Origin: Thiomargarita sp.
Lineage (GTDB): Bacteria; Pseudomonadota; Gammaproteobacteria; Beggiatoales; Beggiatoaceae
Reading direction: 5' to 3'
NCBI GenBank assembly: GCA_020721025.1
Contig: DYNO01000013.1
Location: 1 to 30,845, forward strand
Length of the DNA stretch: 30,845 bases
Positions 8,701-15,746 of the stretch are shown piece after piece (position 1 is the first letter of the stretch; the number at the start of each line of letters is the position of its first letter). The notes under the pieces were generated by a model that made no database searches, was not told the origin of the DNA, and was given only the letters and a program-made list of their open reading frames with translations. Position numbers and translations under genes: made by a program.

Positions 8701-9374
8701 CGTAATTGACTTAAATTTTCTACTTCATTACTATCCACTGAGGCTAATTCCACCATGTCTGAAATTTTGCGATTGAGTATGACCAAACTTTGTTGGTAAC
8801 TGTGCCCCATGTTGAGCAAATGTTGGACATCGTTGAGCGGAAAGGCAATGAGAAACAATCCATTGGAAGTTTGCGTTTCCCAACGTACTACAATGTAAAA
8901 GTAATTTTGTTGGGGTTTGGTGTAAAAATTTTGTTTAAGCTGCGGTTGATTGACAAATTCATGTAAACTAACTGAGTATGAACTGTTGGTTTGGTCAATC
9001 CCTTGTTGATAAAGTGGTTTGCCATGTCCATCGGAGATGATAAAACCCACGTAATCAGAAAAGTAATTCGCGACGTGGGTTGCAAAGATGGTTTGTACTA
9101 ATTTTTGCCCGTTGGGGTCTGCAACATTGGCTAATTCCTGTAACAAGGCATAGACACTGGGGTCACGCACAAAATAGCTGACCAATTCTTGCTTCTTGCG
9201 AAATAGGGTATTGAGTTGATTGACGATGTGTTCTACTGAATTTTTCGCAATAGAATATTGATGATCTTTGAAATCGTCAATGCGGGTTTGCCCCACCCAA
9301 AACAGTAAAACGGCAAGAGAGAGTGAGAGTAAACTAAAAATAAGGTAGCTTTTTGAGAGAATTGTCCGTAACAT
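5697..9374 (-). CDS. membrane hybrid histidine kinase (PAS-PAS-HisKA-HATPase-pseudoREC-REC-Hpt)
   Basis: This 1225-residue sensor has a BarA/ArcB-like layout. A first membrane helix (about 9-27) and a second (about 267-288) enclose an extracytoplasmic sensor domain of roughly 240 residues. Then come two PAS domains (about 303-415 and 425-548), a HisKA with H577 in ATMSHEIRTPM, HATPase_c (N694, DTGIGI at 730, GGTGLGL at 759), a degenerate receiver (about 817-935), an intact receiver (958-1078; E965/D966, D1009, K1063) and a C-terminal Hpt with H1166 in YLAAHKFKGG. The degenerate receiver lacks the acidic pair and has Glu (E871) near the phospho-acceptor position. It converges on the soluble kinase gene and diverges from the mshL-like secretin. 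No response regulator with an output domain is encoded nearby, so the final target is unknown. Confidence 0.93.
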   Translation of the reverse strand: MLRTILSKSYLIFSLLSLSLAVLLFWVGQTRIDDFKDHQYSIAKNSVEHIVNQLNTLFRKKQELVSYFVRDPSVYALLQELANVADPNGQKLVQTIFATHVANYFSDYVGFIISDGHGKPLYQQGIDQTNSSYSVSLHEFVNQPQLKQNFYTKPQQNYFYIVVRWETQTSNGLFLIAFPLNDVQHLLNMGHSYQQSLVILNRKISDMVELASVDSNEVENLSQLRFLSPEETKNIQYRQAIENTNWEVISLPESRVFTTHAQYVWGQSVIIFMGFFILGLFMTSLAARAASLQDQAQTALRTSETRLQTITNSLPVILWAVNCHGICTFSRGQGLTLLGLKQDELVGHSLFGYYQDFPEFTMNIKWVLSGKTFSSVVGFSHSPLVFETIYSPLWDASHRLIGALVLATDITVRRQAEEELLRQKRRNELILQGSMDGFFIVSKEGILQEVNPALCDMLGYTREELTGTHISQIEVSDFAKQIYSSLQEMLVADHQQSESHLWHRQVESELRHKEGKSVPVEVCSTLLNCEGSHEILLFSFVHNITNRKQIEAQLREAKELAEAANRAKSEFLATMSHEIRTPMIGVLGTTELLKETALTAEQQHHIDIIYKSGDVLLTLINDILDFSKIEAGKLVLEDIELDLQTLLEDTLSLFSHTAYTKNLELLFRFPLEFSTMLRGDSNRLRQILSNLLNNAIKFTETGHVSLSVSYGEEIQVYPKNTVLLYIEIIDTGIGINDAHRVQLFQPFSQADSSTTRRFGGTGLGLVIVQRLIKMMGGEIGVCSEEGKGSRFWLHLPLKKSTTPLNLPYTPAQMEKLHGKQVIVACQRTSLLTILQEQLQIWGVQVTTATSLIEMRQKLEQSVVKQEIILIEAQLLENQARAPTQLHEEFAQQGLKIAIINHWGNTLNPVEIGNCWINKPIVPSKLLECMLILLGEITEIKHSPRRMDKDTAPLLQWQTKHILLAEDNIINQEVICEMLRQLGCQTTVVNNGKQALERIKQQRFDLIFMDCHMPELDGFGATRAIRTLEQGSTYHVPIVALTADAMQDNRELCITSGMDDYLAKPMRMKDLKDVLSHYLSDSSSPMQPLPAPVIGLESPALSAETEIKPQKHDVLSPHVLASLRIQMKGRGIRWLIDLYIKELPNYVSGLQSALQANSGEQVYLAAHKFKGGCTNLGVTNLAKLCEQLEQLGKQGALVEATRLVEDVLPAEVEQAVLALQLERERS

Positions 9375-9797
9375 GATCGATCCGAATACCTGAGTGAAAA
9401 ATAATAAATTTGACCCCGATGTTGACTTGAAAACTTGGCGGGTGGGGCAATTCTCGGTAAACTTTAGTCTATTTTCATCAAAAACAATGGGCTGTTAAGC
9501 CTGACTCACAAATGAATCAAGTATGACAGCAATGAACTAAAATATTAATATTAAGAGCACTTGTGACAATTGTAAACAAGTTTTTTAACAAAATGAATAT
9601 GTTGCATTGCAGCATTTACCGCGATTGTCAGAGTGATTGCTTGATTTTAGATGACTTTTTGAGCATTCACGTTGTTTGTCGTCATGTTGGTAGTGTCACA
9701 GCAGTCAGGATGACCGTATTTTTCAATGTGAGATGACTTGCGGTCACTGCAATGATGGAATGATTGAACTTTAGGAATTTATTGCCAAGTCAATACG
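9375..9797. other. 423-bp divergent intergenic region
   Basis: This region separates the divergent membrane kinase and secretin genes and has no gene I can support. It contains several small inverted repeats: ACTTGT/ACAAGT at 9559-9581 followed by six T; ATGTTGC/GCAGCAT with one wobble at 9599-9615; and TGACCG/CGGTCA at 9711-9746. A TTGTCA hexamer at 9625-9630 has only a poor -10 17 bp later. The inverted repeats could be operators for either gene, but no family of regulator can be named. Confidence 0.4.
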
Positions 9798-11426
9798 ATG
9801 CGTTTTATGATATTTTATCTATTCATCATTGGGATATTGGGAAGTGGGTTGACTGCGTGCGCGCCCCAACCGCCCATCACTTCGCCGGGACATTTGAATG
9901 CCGCGAATATTCCTAAAGTTAAACAAATGGATATTCCTCCCTTAGTTAAATCCGCACCTTTTGTACCATTGCCACAACCGAGTTTGCCGTCTGAAACTTA
10001 TACGGTGGTTGTCACCGATGTCGCGGTCGATAAGTTGTTGTTTGCCTTGGCGCGTGATGCCAAATTGAACATTGATGTGCATCCCGGCATTGAGGGCAGG
10101 GTGACGGTCAACGCGATTGAGCAAACTTTACCACAAATCCTTGATAGAATTAGTCGTCAAGTGGATTTGCGTTATGAACTCAAAGAGGGCGTGTTAAGCG
10201 TCGCACCCGATCTGCCTTATTTGCATAGTTATCGCGTCAATTATGTCAACATGGCGCGGGATTCCACCAGTGAAGTGAAGATTTCTACCCAAATTGCCAG
10301 CACCGGTTCGGCGGAAGTGGGACAAGGACAGACCCAAAGTCAGGGCGGTGGCAGTGATGGCAATGTTTCCAATACGGCAATTAAGAACATCTCTAATAAC
10401 CGGTTTTGGGAAACCCTCGCGGCTAATATTAAAGCAATTTTGGGTGTGAAAGTAGAATCTGCTAACAATAGTCAAGATAATGTCATTGTGAGTGCTGAAA
10501 GTGGAATGGTCACGGTGCGCGCCACGCATAAGCAACATGCTGAAATTCAAGCGTTTTTAGATAAAGTTTTAACCAATGTGCAGCGACAGGTTTTGATTGA
10601 GACGACAATTGCAGAAGTGCATTTGGGAGATCGCTATCAGGCGGGGATTGATTGGAAAAGAATCGACGGGGATTATACTTACGTGCAATCGCTGACCGGG
10701 AGTAATCTTCAAAGTCTGGCGGGCGCGCCGATTTACGGCATCACTTATCATAATGTAAATAGCATCATCGGTGACATTACCGCAACGCTGCGTTTATTAG
10801 AACAATTTGGCAATGTGAAAGTATTATCGAGTCCGAAATTGATGGTATTGAATAATCAAACCGCGATTTTGAAGGTCGTTGATAATGTGGTTTATTTTAC
10901 GATGAAAGTTGAATATAATGAAACCGATACGCGCACCCGACAGAGCTACACCACCACAATCAATACTGTTCCTGTCGGTTTGGTGATGAATGTGACTCCG
11001 CAAATTAGCGATAATGACATGGTGACATTGAATGTGCGTCCCACAATTTCTCGTATTTTACGTTATACCCCTGATCCGAATCCTACTTTGGCGCAAGGTG
11101 GAACGGAAAATTTAATTCCAGAAATTCAAGTTCGTGAAATTGAATCGGTGTTGCGGGTGAACAATGGCAATGTTGCAATTATCGGCGGTTTAATGGAAGA
11201 TACGACTTCGCAAAATAAAACCGGCGTGCCGTTGTTATCTGATCTGCCCTTGGTCGGTGATTTGTTTAGCTATCGTGATGATCAACATAGTAAAACCGAA
11301 TTAGTCATCTTTCTGCGTCCGGTCGTGATTAAAGATGCCAGCATTCAAGGTGATTTGAAGGAATATCAACCGTACTTGCCGTCGTCTCAACCACAGCGTA
11401 ATGCACCTACGGGATTGATGCGATAA
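9798..11426 (+). CDS. mshL: MshL-type secretin lipoprotein
   Basis: This 542-residue protein is an outer-membrane secretin of the MSHA pilus type. A lipoprotein signal peptide ends in LTAC with lipidated C21. An N0/STN-like domain covers about 68-138 and a Gly/Ser/Gln-rich linker about 165-195. The secretin core (about 262-511) includes VLIETTIAEV, the SSPKLMVLNNQTA segment and the signature VPLLSDLPLVGDLF at 477-490, followed by ELVIFLRPVVI. Length and layout fit MshL, which forms the pore through which type IV MSHA-like pili or pseudopili cross the outer membrane. No other msh, pil or type II secretion gene is in the window, so its apparatus must be encoded elsewhere. No strong ribosome binding site precedes the ATG. 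Confidence 0.87.
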   Translation: MRFMIFYLFIIGILGSGLTACAPQPPITSPGHLNAANIPKVKQMDIPPLVKSAPFVPLPQPSLPSETYTVVVTDVAVDKLLFALARDAKLNIDVHPGIEGRVTVNAIEQTLPQILDRISRQVDLRYELKEGVLSVAPDLPYLHSYRVNYVNMARDSTSEVKISTQIASTGSAEVGQGQTQSQGGGSDGNVSNTAIKNISNNRFWETLAANIKAILGVKVESANNSQDNVIVSAESGMVTVRATHKQHAEIQAFLDKVLTNVQRQVLIETTIAEVHLGDRYQAGIDWKRIDGDYTYVQSLTGSNLQSLAGAPIYGITYHNVNSIIGDITATLRLLEQFGNVKVLSSPKLMVLNNQTAILKVVDNVVYFTMKVEYNETDTRTRQSYTTTINTVPVGLVMNVTPQISDNDMVTLNVRPTISRILRYTPDPNPTLAQGGTENLIPEIQVREIESVLRVNNGNVAIIGGLMEDTTSQNKTGVPLLSDLPLVGDLFSYRDDQHSKTELVIFLRPVVIKDASIQGDLKEYQPYLPSSQPQRNAPTGLMR

Positions 11427-11509
11427 ATTTTTTACTATAATGATGTAACAACAACCGATTGATTTATTTCTCGCTTCTAACTTAATATCATTAGGTGATA
11501 TAATCCATT

Positions 11510-12565
11510 ATGTCACACAAACCATCATCTATTCAGCAAATTAACCAACGGGCGCAGCGTTTACTCAAACTGCTGGTCAGTCGCTACATTCGTGACGGGC
11601 AACCCATTGGTTCACGTACCCTGTCTAAAGAAATAGAACTCGATCTCAGTCCTGCCACCATTCGCAACGTCATGGCAGATTTAGAAGAAATGGGCTTGGT
11701 CTCTTCTCCTCACACTTCCGCTGGGCGAATTCCGACAGCCTTGGGATATCGTTTATTTGTCGATAGTTTACTTCACGTCGATCCCCTGTCAGACGATGAG
11801 ATTGCACGCCTGCGTCATCAACTTTCTCAAGAAGATGAACAACATCCGTTTAAACAAGCTTCGCAACTGCTTTCCGAAGTCACCCAATTAGCCAGCGTCG
11901 TCACCTTGCCGCACCATGATTCTAACCGCCTGCGTCATGTCGAATTTTTACCGCTGTCGGATCGGCGTGTCTTGGTTATCGTGGTGGTCAATGAACATGA
12001 AGTGCAAAATCGGATTATTCACACCAGTCGCAGCTATACCGCCAGCGAATTAGAACAAGCTGCCAATTATCTGAACGCGGCATTTACCGGCAAAGATATT
12101 AAAGCAGTACGGGAAGGACTGTTGCGAGAAATGCAAGAAACGCGGGCAACGATGGATCAGATGATGCAAACGACCATAGAAATGGCAGAAAAAGTGTTCA
12201 TTCATGAAGATACTGAAAAACGCGACTTCGTGATGTCCGGGCAAACCAACTTGATGGGGGCAGCACAACTGTCTGATGTGGATAAACTACGCCATCTTTT
12301 TGAAGTATTTGGTCAAAAGCGTGACATTTTGCACCTGCTCGATCAAGCCATTAAAGCCCAAGGAGTCAAAATTTTCATCGGAGAAGAATCCGGTTATGAT
12401 GTATTGGAAGAATGCAGTGTGGTAATGTCACCCTATATGATCAATGGGGAAGTGATTGGCGTGTTAGGCGTGATTGGGCCCATCCGAATGCGTTACGACC
12501 GCGTGATTCCCATTGTCGATCTGACCGCGAAATTACTCAGTTCTTTGTTAGAACCACCGAATTAA
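11510..12565 (+). CDS. hrcA: heat-inducible transcription repressor HrcA
   Basis: This 351-residue protein is a full-length HrcA. The N-terminal winged helix-turn-helix (about 8-85) contains PIGSRTLSKE, LSPATIRNVMADLEEMGLVSSPHTSAGRIPT, and the C-terminal GAF-like part includes IFIGEES and the terminal VIGPIRMRYDRVIPIVDLTAKLL block. HrcA represses groESL and dnaK operons by binding CIRCE inverted repeats and is kept active by GroEL. AGGTGA at 11493-11498 is a somewhat distant ribosome binding site. In many gammaproteobacteria that keep hrcA it sits next to grpE-dnaK; here it stands alone, and I saw no CIRCE element upstream. Its stop is only 5 bp from the stop of the convergent ModA-like gene. 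Confidence 0.95.
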   Translation: MSHKPSSIQQINQRAQRLLKLLVSRYIRDGQPIGSRTLSKEIELDLSPATIRNVMADLEEMGLVSSPHTSAGRIPTALGYRLFVDSLLHVDPLSDDEIARLRHQLSQEDEQHPFKQASQLLSEVTQLASVVTLPHHDSNRLRHVEFLPLSDRRVLVIVVVNEHEVQNRIIHTSRSYTASELEQAANYLNAAFTGKDIKAVREGLLREMQETRATMDQMMQTTIEMAEKVFIHEDTEKRDFVMSGQTNLMGAAQLSDVDKLRHLFEVFGQKRDILHLLDQAIKAQGVKIFIGEESGYDVLEECSVVMSPYMINGEVIGVLGVIGPIRMRYDRVIPIVDLTAKLLSSLLEPPN

Positions 12566-12570
12566 ATCAA

Positions 12571-13335
12571 TTAATCATCTTCTTCCGGCTGGTTCGGAGT
12601 CCGAAAACCAAACTCCCGAATCACTTTTAAGGCGGCGGGATGGCGTAAAAATTTCAAAAATGCCCGCGCTGCGGTAGGATGTTTGGCGGCTTTTAAAATC
12701 ACGGCACTGTGAGAAATCGGAGAATGTAAATATTTTGGAATAATCCAAGAATGCGTGCCCAAGTTATTGACTGAGCTTAAATATTGTGATAATTCAATAA
12801 ATCCAGCATCCACTTTCTTTTCCAGTGTCTCCTGATATGCTTCGGCTGTCGTTTTCACCAAACGAATCTTTGGTTGCATTTGTTTCCACAGATGAAGTCC
12901 TTCCAACACTTGCTGGGCTGCCCGACCGTAAGGGGCATTGTGTGGTTCTGGTAGAGCTAATTTATTGATTTTAAGTAAATTCTTTTCACTTAACGGCAAG
13001 GTTGAATTTGTCCACAACACCAACCGTCCCAGCGCATAAACAAAAAAACTGTCTGGAACTGCCAATCCCTCGTGAATCAATTGCTTAGGACGTTCTTCGT
13101 CACTCGACAGAAACACATCAATCGGTTCGCCACTTTTGATTTGTTGCAAGAGAATCCCCGCGGAAGCATGAGTGATCACGAGAGTATGCCCCGTTTCCTG
13201 CTCAAACAATGGCTGAATTTGCTGCAAAGTTTCCAAAAAAGCCATAATTACTGCAACACGAAGTTCCTCCGCGGTACTCGGTAATGGGGCGGCGAACAGG
13301 AGAAAATATCCAATGAATAGAGAAAATGACTTCAT
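12571..13335 (-). CDS. ModA-like periplasmic substrate-binding protein, copy 1
   Basis: This 254-residue protein has a signal peptide (to about residue 22, ...PSTAEE) and the fold signature of molybdate/oxyanion-binding proteins: FEQETGH, IDVFLSSDEERPKQL, VYALGRLVLW, PYGRAAQQVLEGL and KVIREFGF. I chose ATG 13335 because a perfect AGGAGGT lies 9 bases before it; an in-frame TTG at 13341 is too close to that site. The first ligand loop reads VAVIMAF instead of the usual AAAS or AxN-F, and the second reads ASAG. Together with the absence of modB or modC this makes the ligand uncertain. It is a paralogue of the gene at 15747-16535. It probably serves an ABC transporter encoded elsewhere, or acts as a sensor-type binding protein. 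Confidence 0.85.
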   Translation of the reverse strand: MKSFSLFIGYFLLFAAPLPSTAEELRVAVIMAFLETLQQIQPLFEQETGHTLVITHASAGILLQQIKSGEPIDVFLSSDEERPKQLIHEGLAVPDSFFVYALGRLVLWTNSTLPLSEKNLLKINKLALPEPHNAPYGRAAQQVLEGLHLWKQMQPKIRLVKTTAEAYQETLEKKVDAGFIELSQYLSSVNNLGTHSWIIPKYLHSPISHSAVILKAAKHPTAARAFLKFLRHPAALKVIREFGFRTPNQPEEDD

Positions 13336-13683
13336 AAACAAAAGACCTCCTGAAAGAATAAGCCAAAGAACATTTTATTGAGTTATTTCGTCATAGTAGG
13401 GTTGTTGTAGCGCAATTTCCTGTAAACTAGGAACTGACAGTCGAGCTAAACCCATAGTGATTTGTTATAATCCAAACATGACACAATTCAAACTTGATCA
13501 ACATTGCACCGCTGTCAATTTTCACAAGTAAAACAAAATGTTCCACGTTAATAGCTGCGTGAGAATGCCATTTAGCCTACTTCAGGTGAAAACGTAAACT
13601 GCATCGTACATTTAAACAAAAGCATTTACTCGGCTATTTCACATAAAATATTTACCATCATTCTATCGCAATACCGATTAAAA
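13336..13683. other. 348-bp divergent intergenic region
   Basis: This lies between the divergent ModA-like copy 1 and DUF4124 genes. It holds the AGGAGGT ribosome binding site of the minus gene at its left edge, a small TTCCT/AGGAA inverted repeat near 13410, and a TATAAT hexamer near 13467 with no good -35. No gene is supported here. Confidence 0.4.
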
Positions 13684-14217
13684 ATGATGAAAATAGGTCG
13701 TATTGATATGAACTCTTTGATTATATTATTATTGATGCTCAGTTTAACGGCGCAGGCTGAAACGGTATATAAATTTACCAATGGTCAAGGCAATATTGAA
13801 TTCAGCAGTGAAAAACCGCCACTTGGCATCACATTTGAAGCGATTGACATGGAAACCCGTGAAACGGCATCAGCATCACCCATTCCTGTGGCACCAGCTT
13901 CGATGTCATTGATTCCACCGGGGATTCCTGTGGCTGAACCACCGATGATTCCACTACCCACAACGTTAGAAACACCACTACCGCCCGTGACTCAACCCAC
14001 TGTCACCCAGCCAGATGAAACCCATTATCAACAAGTGAGAAAAGATTTGTACGAAATTTGCGACCATTTAAAATACGGTTCAATCGAACGGAGAAAATGC
14101 CGTGCCGATGCCAAGCAAATTTTTCATGATAAATGTCATGACAAAGACACTCCTGTCAGCGAATTGTATCGACGGGCTTATTGTTCATTATCCGATAGTT
14201 ATCCAATTGTGGAGTAA
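13684..14217 (+). CDS. secreted DUF4124-type protein with Pro-rich linker
   Basis: This 177-residue protein has a signal peptide ending LTAQA|ETVYK (cleavage near residue 25). It continues with VYKFTNGQGNIEFSSEKPP, which matches the DUF4124 pattern of proteobacterial envelope proteins (YKW-D-G-..YS-PP). A Pro/Thr-rich linker (about 62-112) joins this to a C-terminal helical part with four Cys (CDHLKYG, RKC, DKC, YC) that could form two disulfides. The start is uncertain: ATG 13684 and 13687 supply basic residues for a signal peptide, while ATG 13708 has AGGT upstream but a neutral N-terminus. Its stop is 3 bp before the mlaD start, so the two are probably co-transcribed. Function unknown. Confidence 0.7.
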   Translation: MMKIGRIDMNSLIILLLMLSLTAQAETVYKFTNGQGNIEFSSEKPPLGITFEAIDMETRETASASPIPVAPASMSLIPPGIPVAEPPMIPLPTTLETPLPPVTQPTVTQPDETHYQQVRKDLYEICDHLKYGSIERRKCRADAKQIFHDKCHDKDTPVSELYRRAYCSLSDSYPIVE

Positions 14218-14220
14218 ATT

Positions 14221-14706
14221 ATGCAATCAAGAATCGTAGAAATTTGGGTCGGCGTTTTTGTCGCACTAGGATTCGCGGCATTACTGATGTTAGCGATGCA
14301 AGTCAGCAACTTAAGCAGTTTATATGCCGATGCGGGTTATGAAGTGACCGCTCGCTTTCGTAACATTGGTGGCTTAAAAGTTCGTTCTCCGATAAAAATG
14401 GCAGGAGTGCGTATTGGTCGCGTCTCACGCATTGATTTTGATAATAAAACTTACGAAGCCATTGTCATCATGAATATCGAACGCCAATATGACAAAATCC
14501 CCACTGATACCAGTGCCATTATTCTTACTGCGGGGTTACTTGGTGAACAATACATCGGTTTGGAAGCCGGCGGCGAAACTGAATTTTTGGTCAAAAACAG
14601 TGAGTTAAATCCATCGTTGACCCAATCCGCAGTGGTTTTAGAACAACTGATTGGCAAGTTTTTATATAACAGTGCCTCCGGCAGCGGAAGTGCCAAAACT
14701 AATTAA
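14221..14706 (+). CDS. mlaD: MlaD family lipid-transport substrate-binding protein
   Basis: This 161-residue protein has one N-terminal membrane anchor (about 8-27) and a single MCE domain (about 38-120) with the conserved RFRNIGGLKVRSPIKMAGVRIGRV and GLLGEQYIGLE segments. MlaD forms a hexameric ring on the periplasmic face of the inner membrane and passes phospholipids to or from MlaFEB and MlaC. Length and motifs are typical. The expected neighbours mlaE, mlaF, mlaC and mlaB are absent; instead it follows a DUF4124 gene by 3 bp and precedes yicC by 16 bp. GTGGAG a few bases before the ATG is a reasonable ribosome binding site. It may be a stand-alone paralogue rather than the main Mla component. 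Confidence 0.88.
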   Translation: MQSRIVEIWVGVFVALGFAALLMLAMQVSNLSSLYADAGYEVTARFRNIGGLKVRSPIKMAGVRIGRVSRIDFDNKTYEAIVIMNIERQYDKIPTDTSAIILTAGLLGEQYIGLEAGGETEFLVKNSELNPSLTQSAVVLEQLIGKFLYNSASGSGSAKTN

Positions 14707-14722
14707 TTTTCAAGGAAAAATC

Positions 14723-15586
14723 ATGATTCGCAGTATGACCGCGTTTGCTCGCCAAGAACAGCAAAATCGTTGGGGACATCTCTGTTGGGAATTACGTTCG
14801 GTCAACCATCGGTATTTGGATGTTTCCGTGCGCTTACCTGATGAATTGCGTGGGTTGGAAGCAACCATCCGTGAACATTTGCAACCTCATTTACGACGCG
14901 GCAAGGTAGATTGTAGTTTGTATTTTCAACGAAATATCAATCAACTCATGCAGTTAAATGTAAATGTGCCCTTAGTACAACAATTATGGCAGGCGATTCA
15001 AACTGTGAATCAAATCACGGGAAATACCGCACCACCGGCAGCAATCGATATTTTACGATGGCAAGGCGTGTTAGATAACCAACATATTGATTTAGAAGTG
15101 TTAAATGTCGAAATTTTGCAGTTATTTGATTCCACTTTAGCACAGTTAATTGCCCAGCGGGAACGGGAAGGGGCGCAGTTAGGTCAGTTATTAGCACAGC
15201 GTTGTGAGGCAATTGCGACGGAAATTAAACAAGTGCGGATCGAATTACCGTTAATTTTGAACGCGTTACGCGATAAGTTACACGCGCGTCTGGCAGAATT
15301 TTCTGAATTGAATCCAGAACGTTTAGAGCAGGAAGTGGTGTTATTCACGCAAAAAATGGATGTGGCGGAAGAATTGGATCGGGCGGAAACACACTTGGAG
15401 GAAGTGCGCCAAGTTTTGCAGAAAAATGAAGCCGTTGGACGGCGATTAGAATTTTTAGTGCAAGAATTACACCGCGAAGCCAACACCTTGGGAGCGAAAG
15501 CAAACCATATCAATACAACACGTAGCGCAGTGGAATTGAAAGTATTGATTGAACAAATGCGGGAGCAAACCCAAAATATTGAGTAG
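14723..15586 (+). CDS. yicC: YicC family endoribonuclease
   Basis: This 287-residue protein starts MIRSMTAFAR, the conserved N-terminus of the YicC family. It ends with the conserved DUF1732 block RRLEFLVQELHREANTLGAKA followed by HINTTRSAVELKVLIEQMREQTQNIE. The family is reported to be a cytoplasmic endoribonuclease involved in small-RNA turnover. ATG 14723 is chosen because AAGGA lies seven bases upstream and the protein then begins exactly at the family N-terminus; a longer reading from 14651 would overlap mlaD. In many bacteria yicC lies next to gmk or rph, which are not here. Conserved acidic residues near the C-terminus (DVAEELDRAETHLEEV) are present. Confidence 0.94.
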   Translation: MIRSMTAFARQEQQNRWGHLCWELRSVNHRYLDVSVRLPDELRGLEATIREHLQPHLRRGKVDCSLYFQRNINQLMQLNVNVPLVQQLWQAIQTVNQITGNTAPPAAIDILRWQGVLDNQHIDLEVLNVEILQLFDSTLAQLIAQREREGAQLGQLLAQRCEAIATEIKQVRIELPLILNALRDKLHARLAEFSELNPERLEQEVVLFTQKMDVAEELDRAETHLEEVRQVLQKNEAVGRRLEFLVQELHREANTLGAKANHINTTRSAVELKVLIEQMREQTQNIE

Positions 15587-15746
15587 TGTGTTCGCCAATC
15601 ATCCGTTAAATCAATCTATTAAGTCGAAAATTCTGTTGGGCATCATTCAACCAATTGGGTGATTTCCGGCTCAGTTGATAACATGTCTTAGCGTAAAATT
15701 CATACCTGCGGCATTTGATTGAACAATTCAAACGGAGTGGTCAACT

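Noticed and set aside
9559..9586. Intrinsic terminator (ACTTGT/ACAAGT hairpin followed by six T)
   Set aside because: The stem is only 6 bp and AT-rich, and it lies between divergent genes where no plus-strand transcript is expected to end.
10194..10550. 118-codon open frame antisense to the secretin
   Set aside because: It lies wholly opposite a well-supported gene, has no ribosome binding site I could see and no family resemblance.
11427..11509. CIRCE element before hrcA
   Set aside because: Neither half-site TTAGCACTC nor GAGTGCTAA is present.
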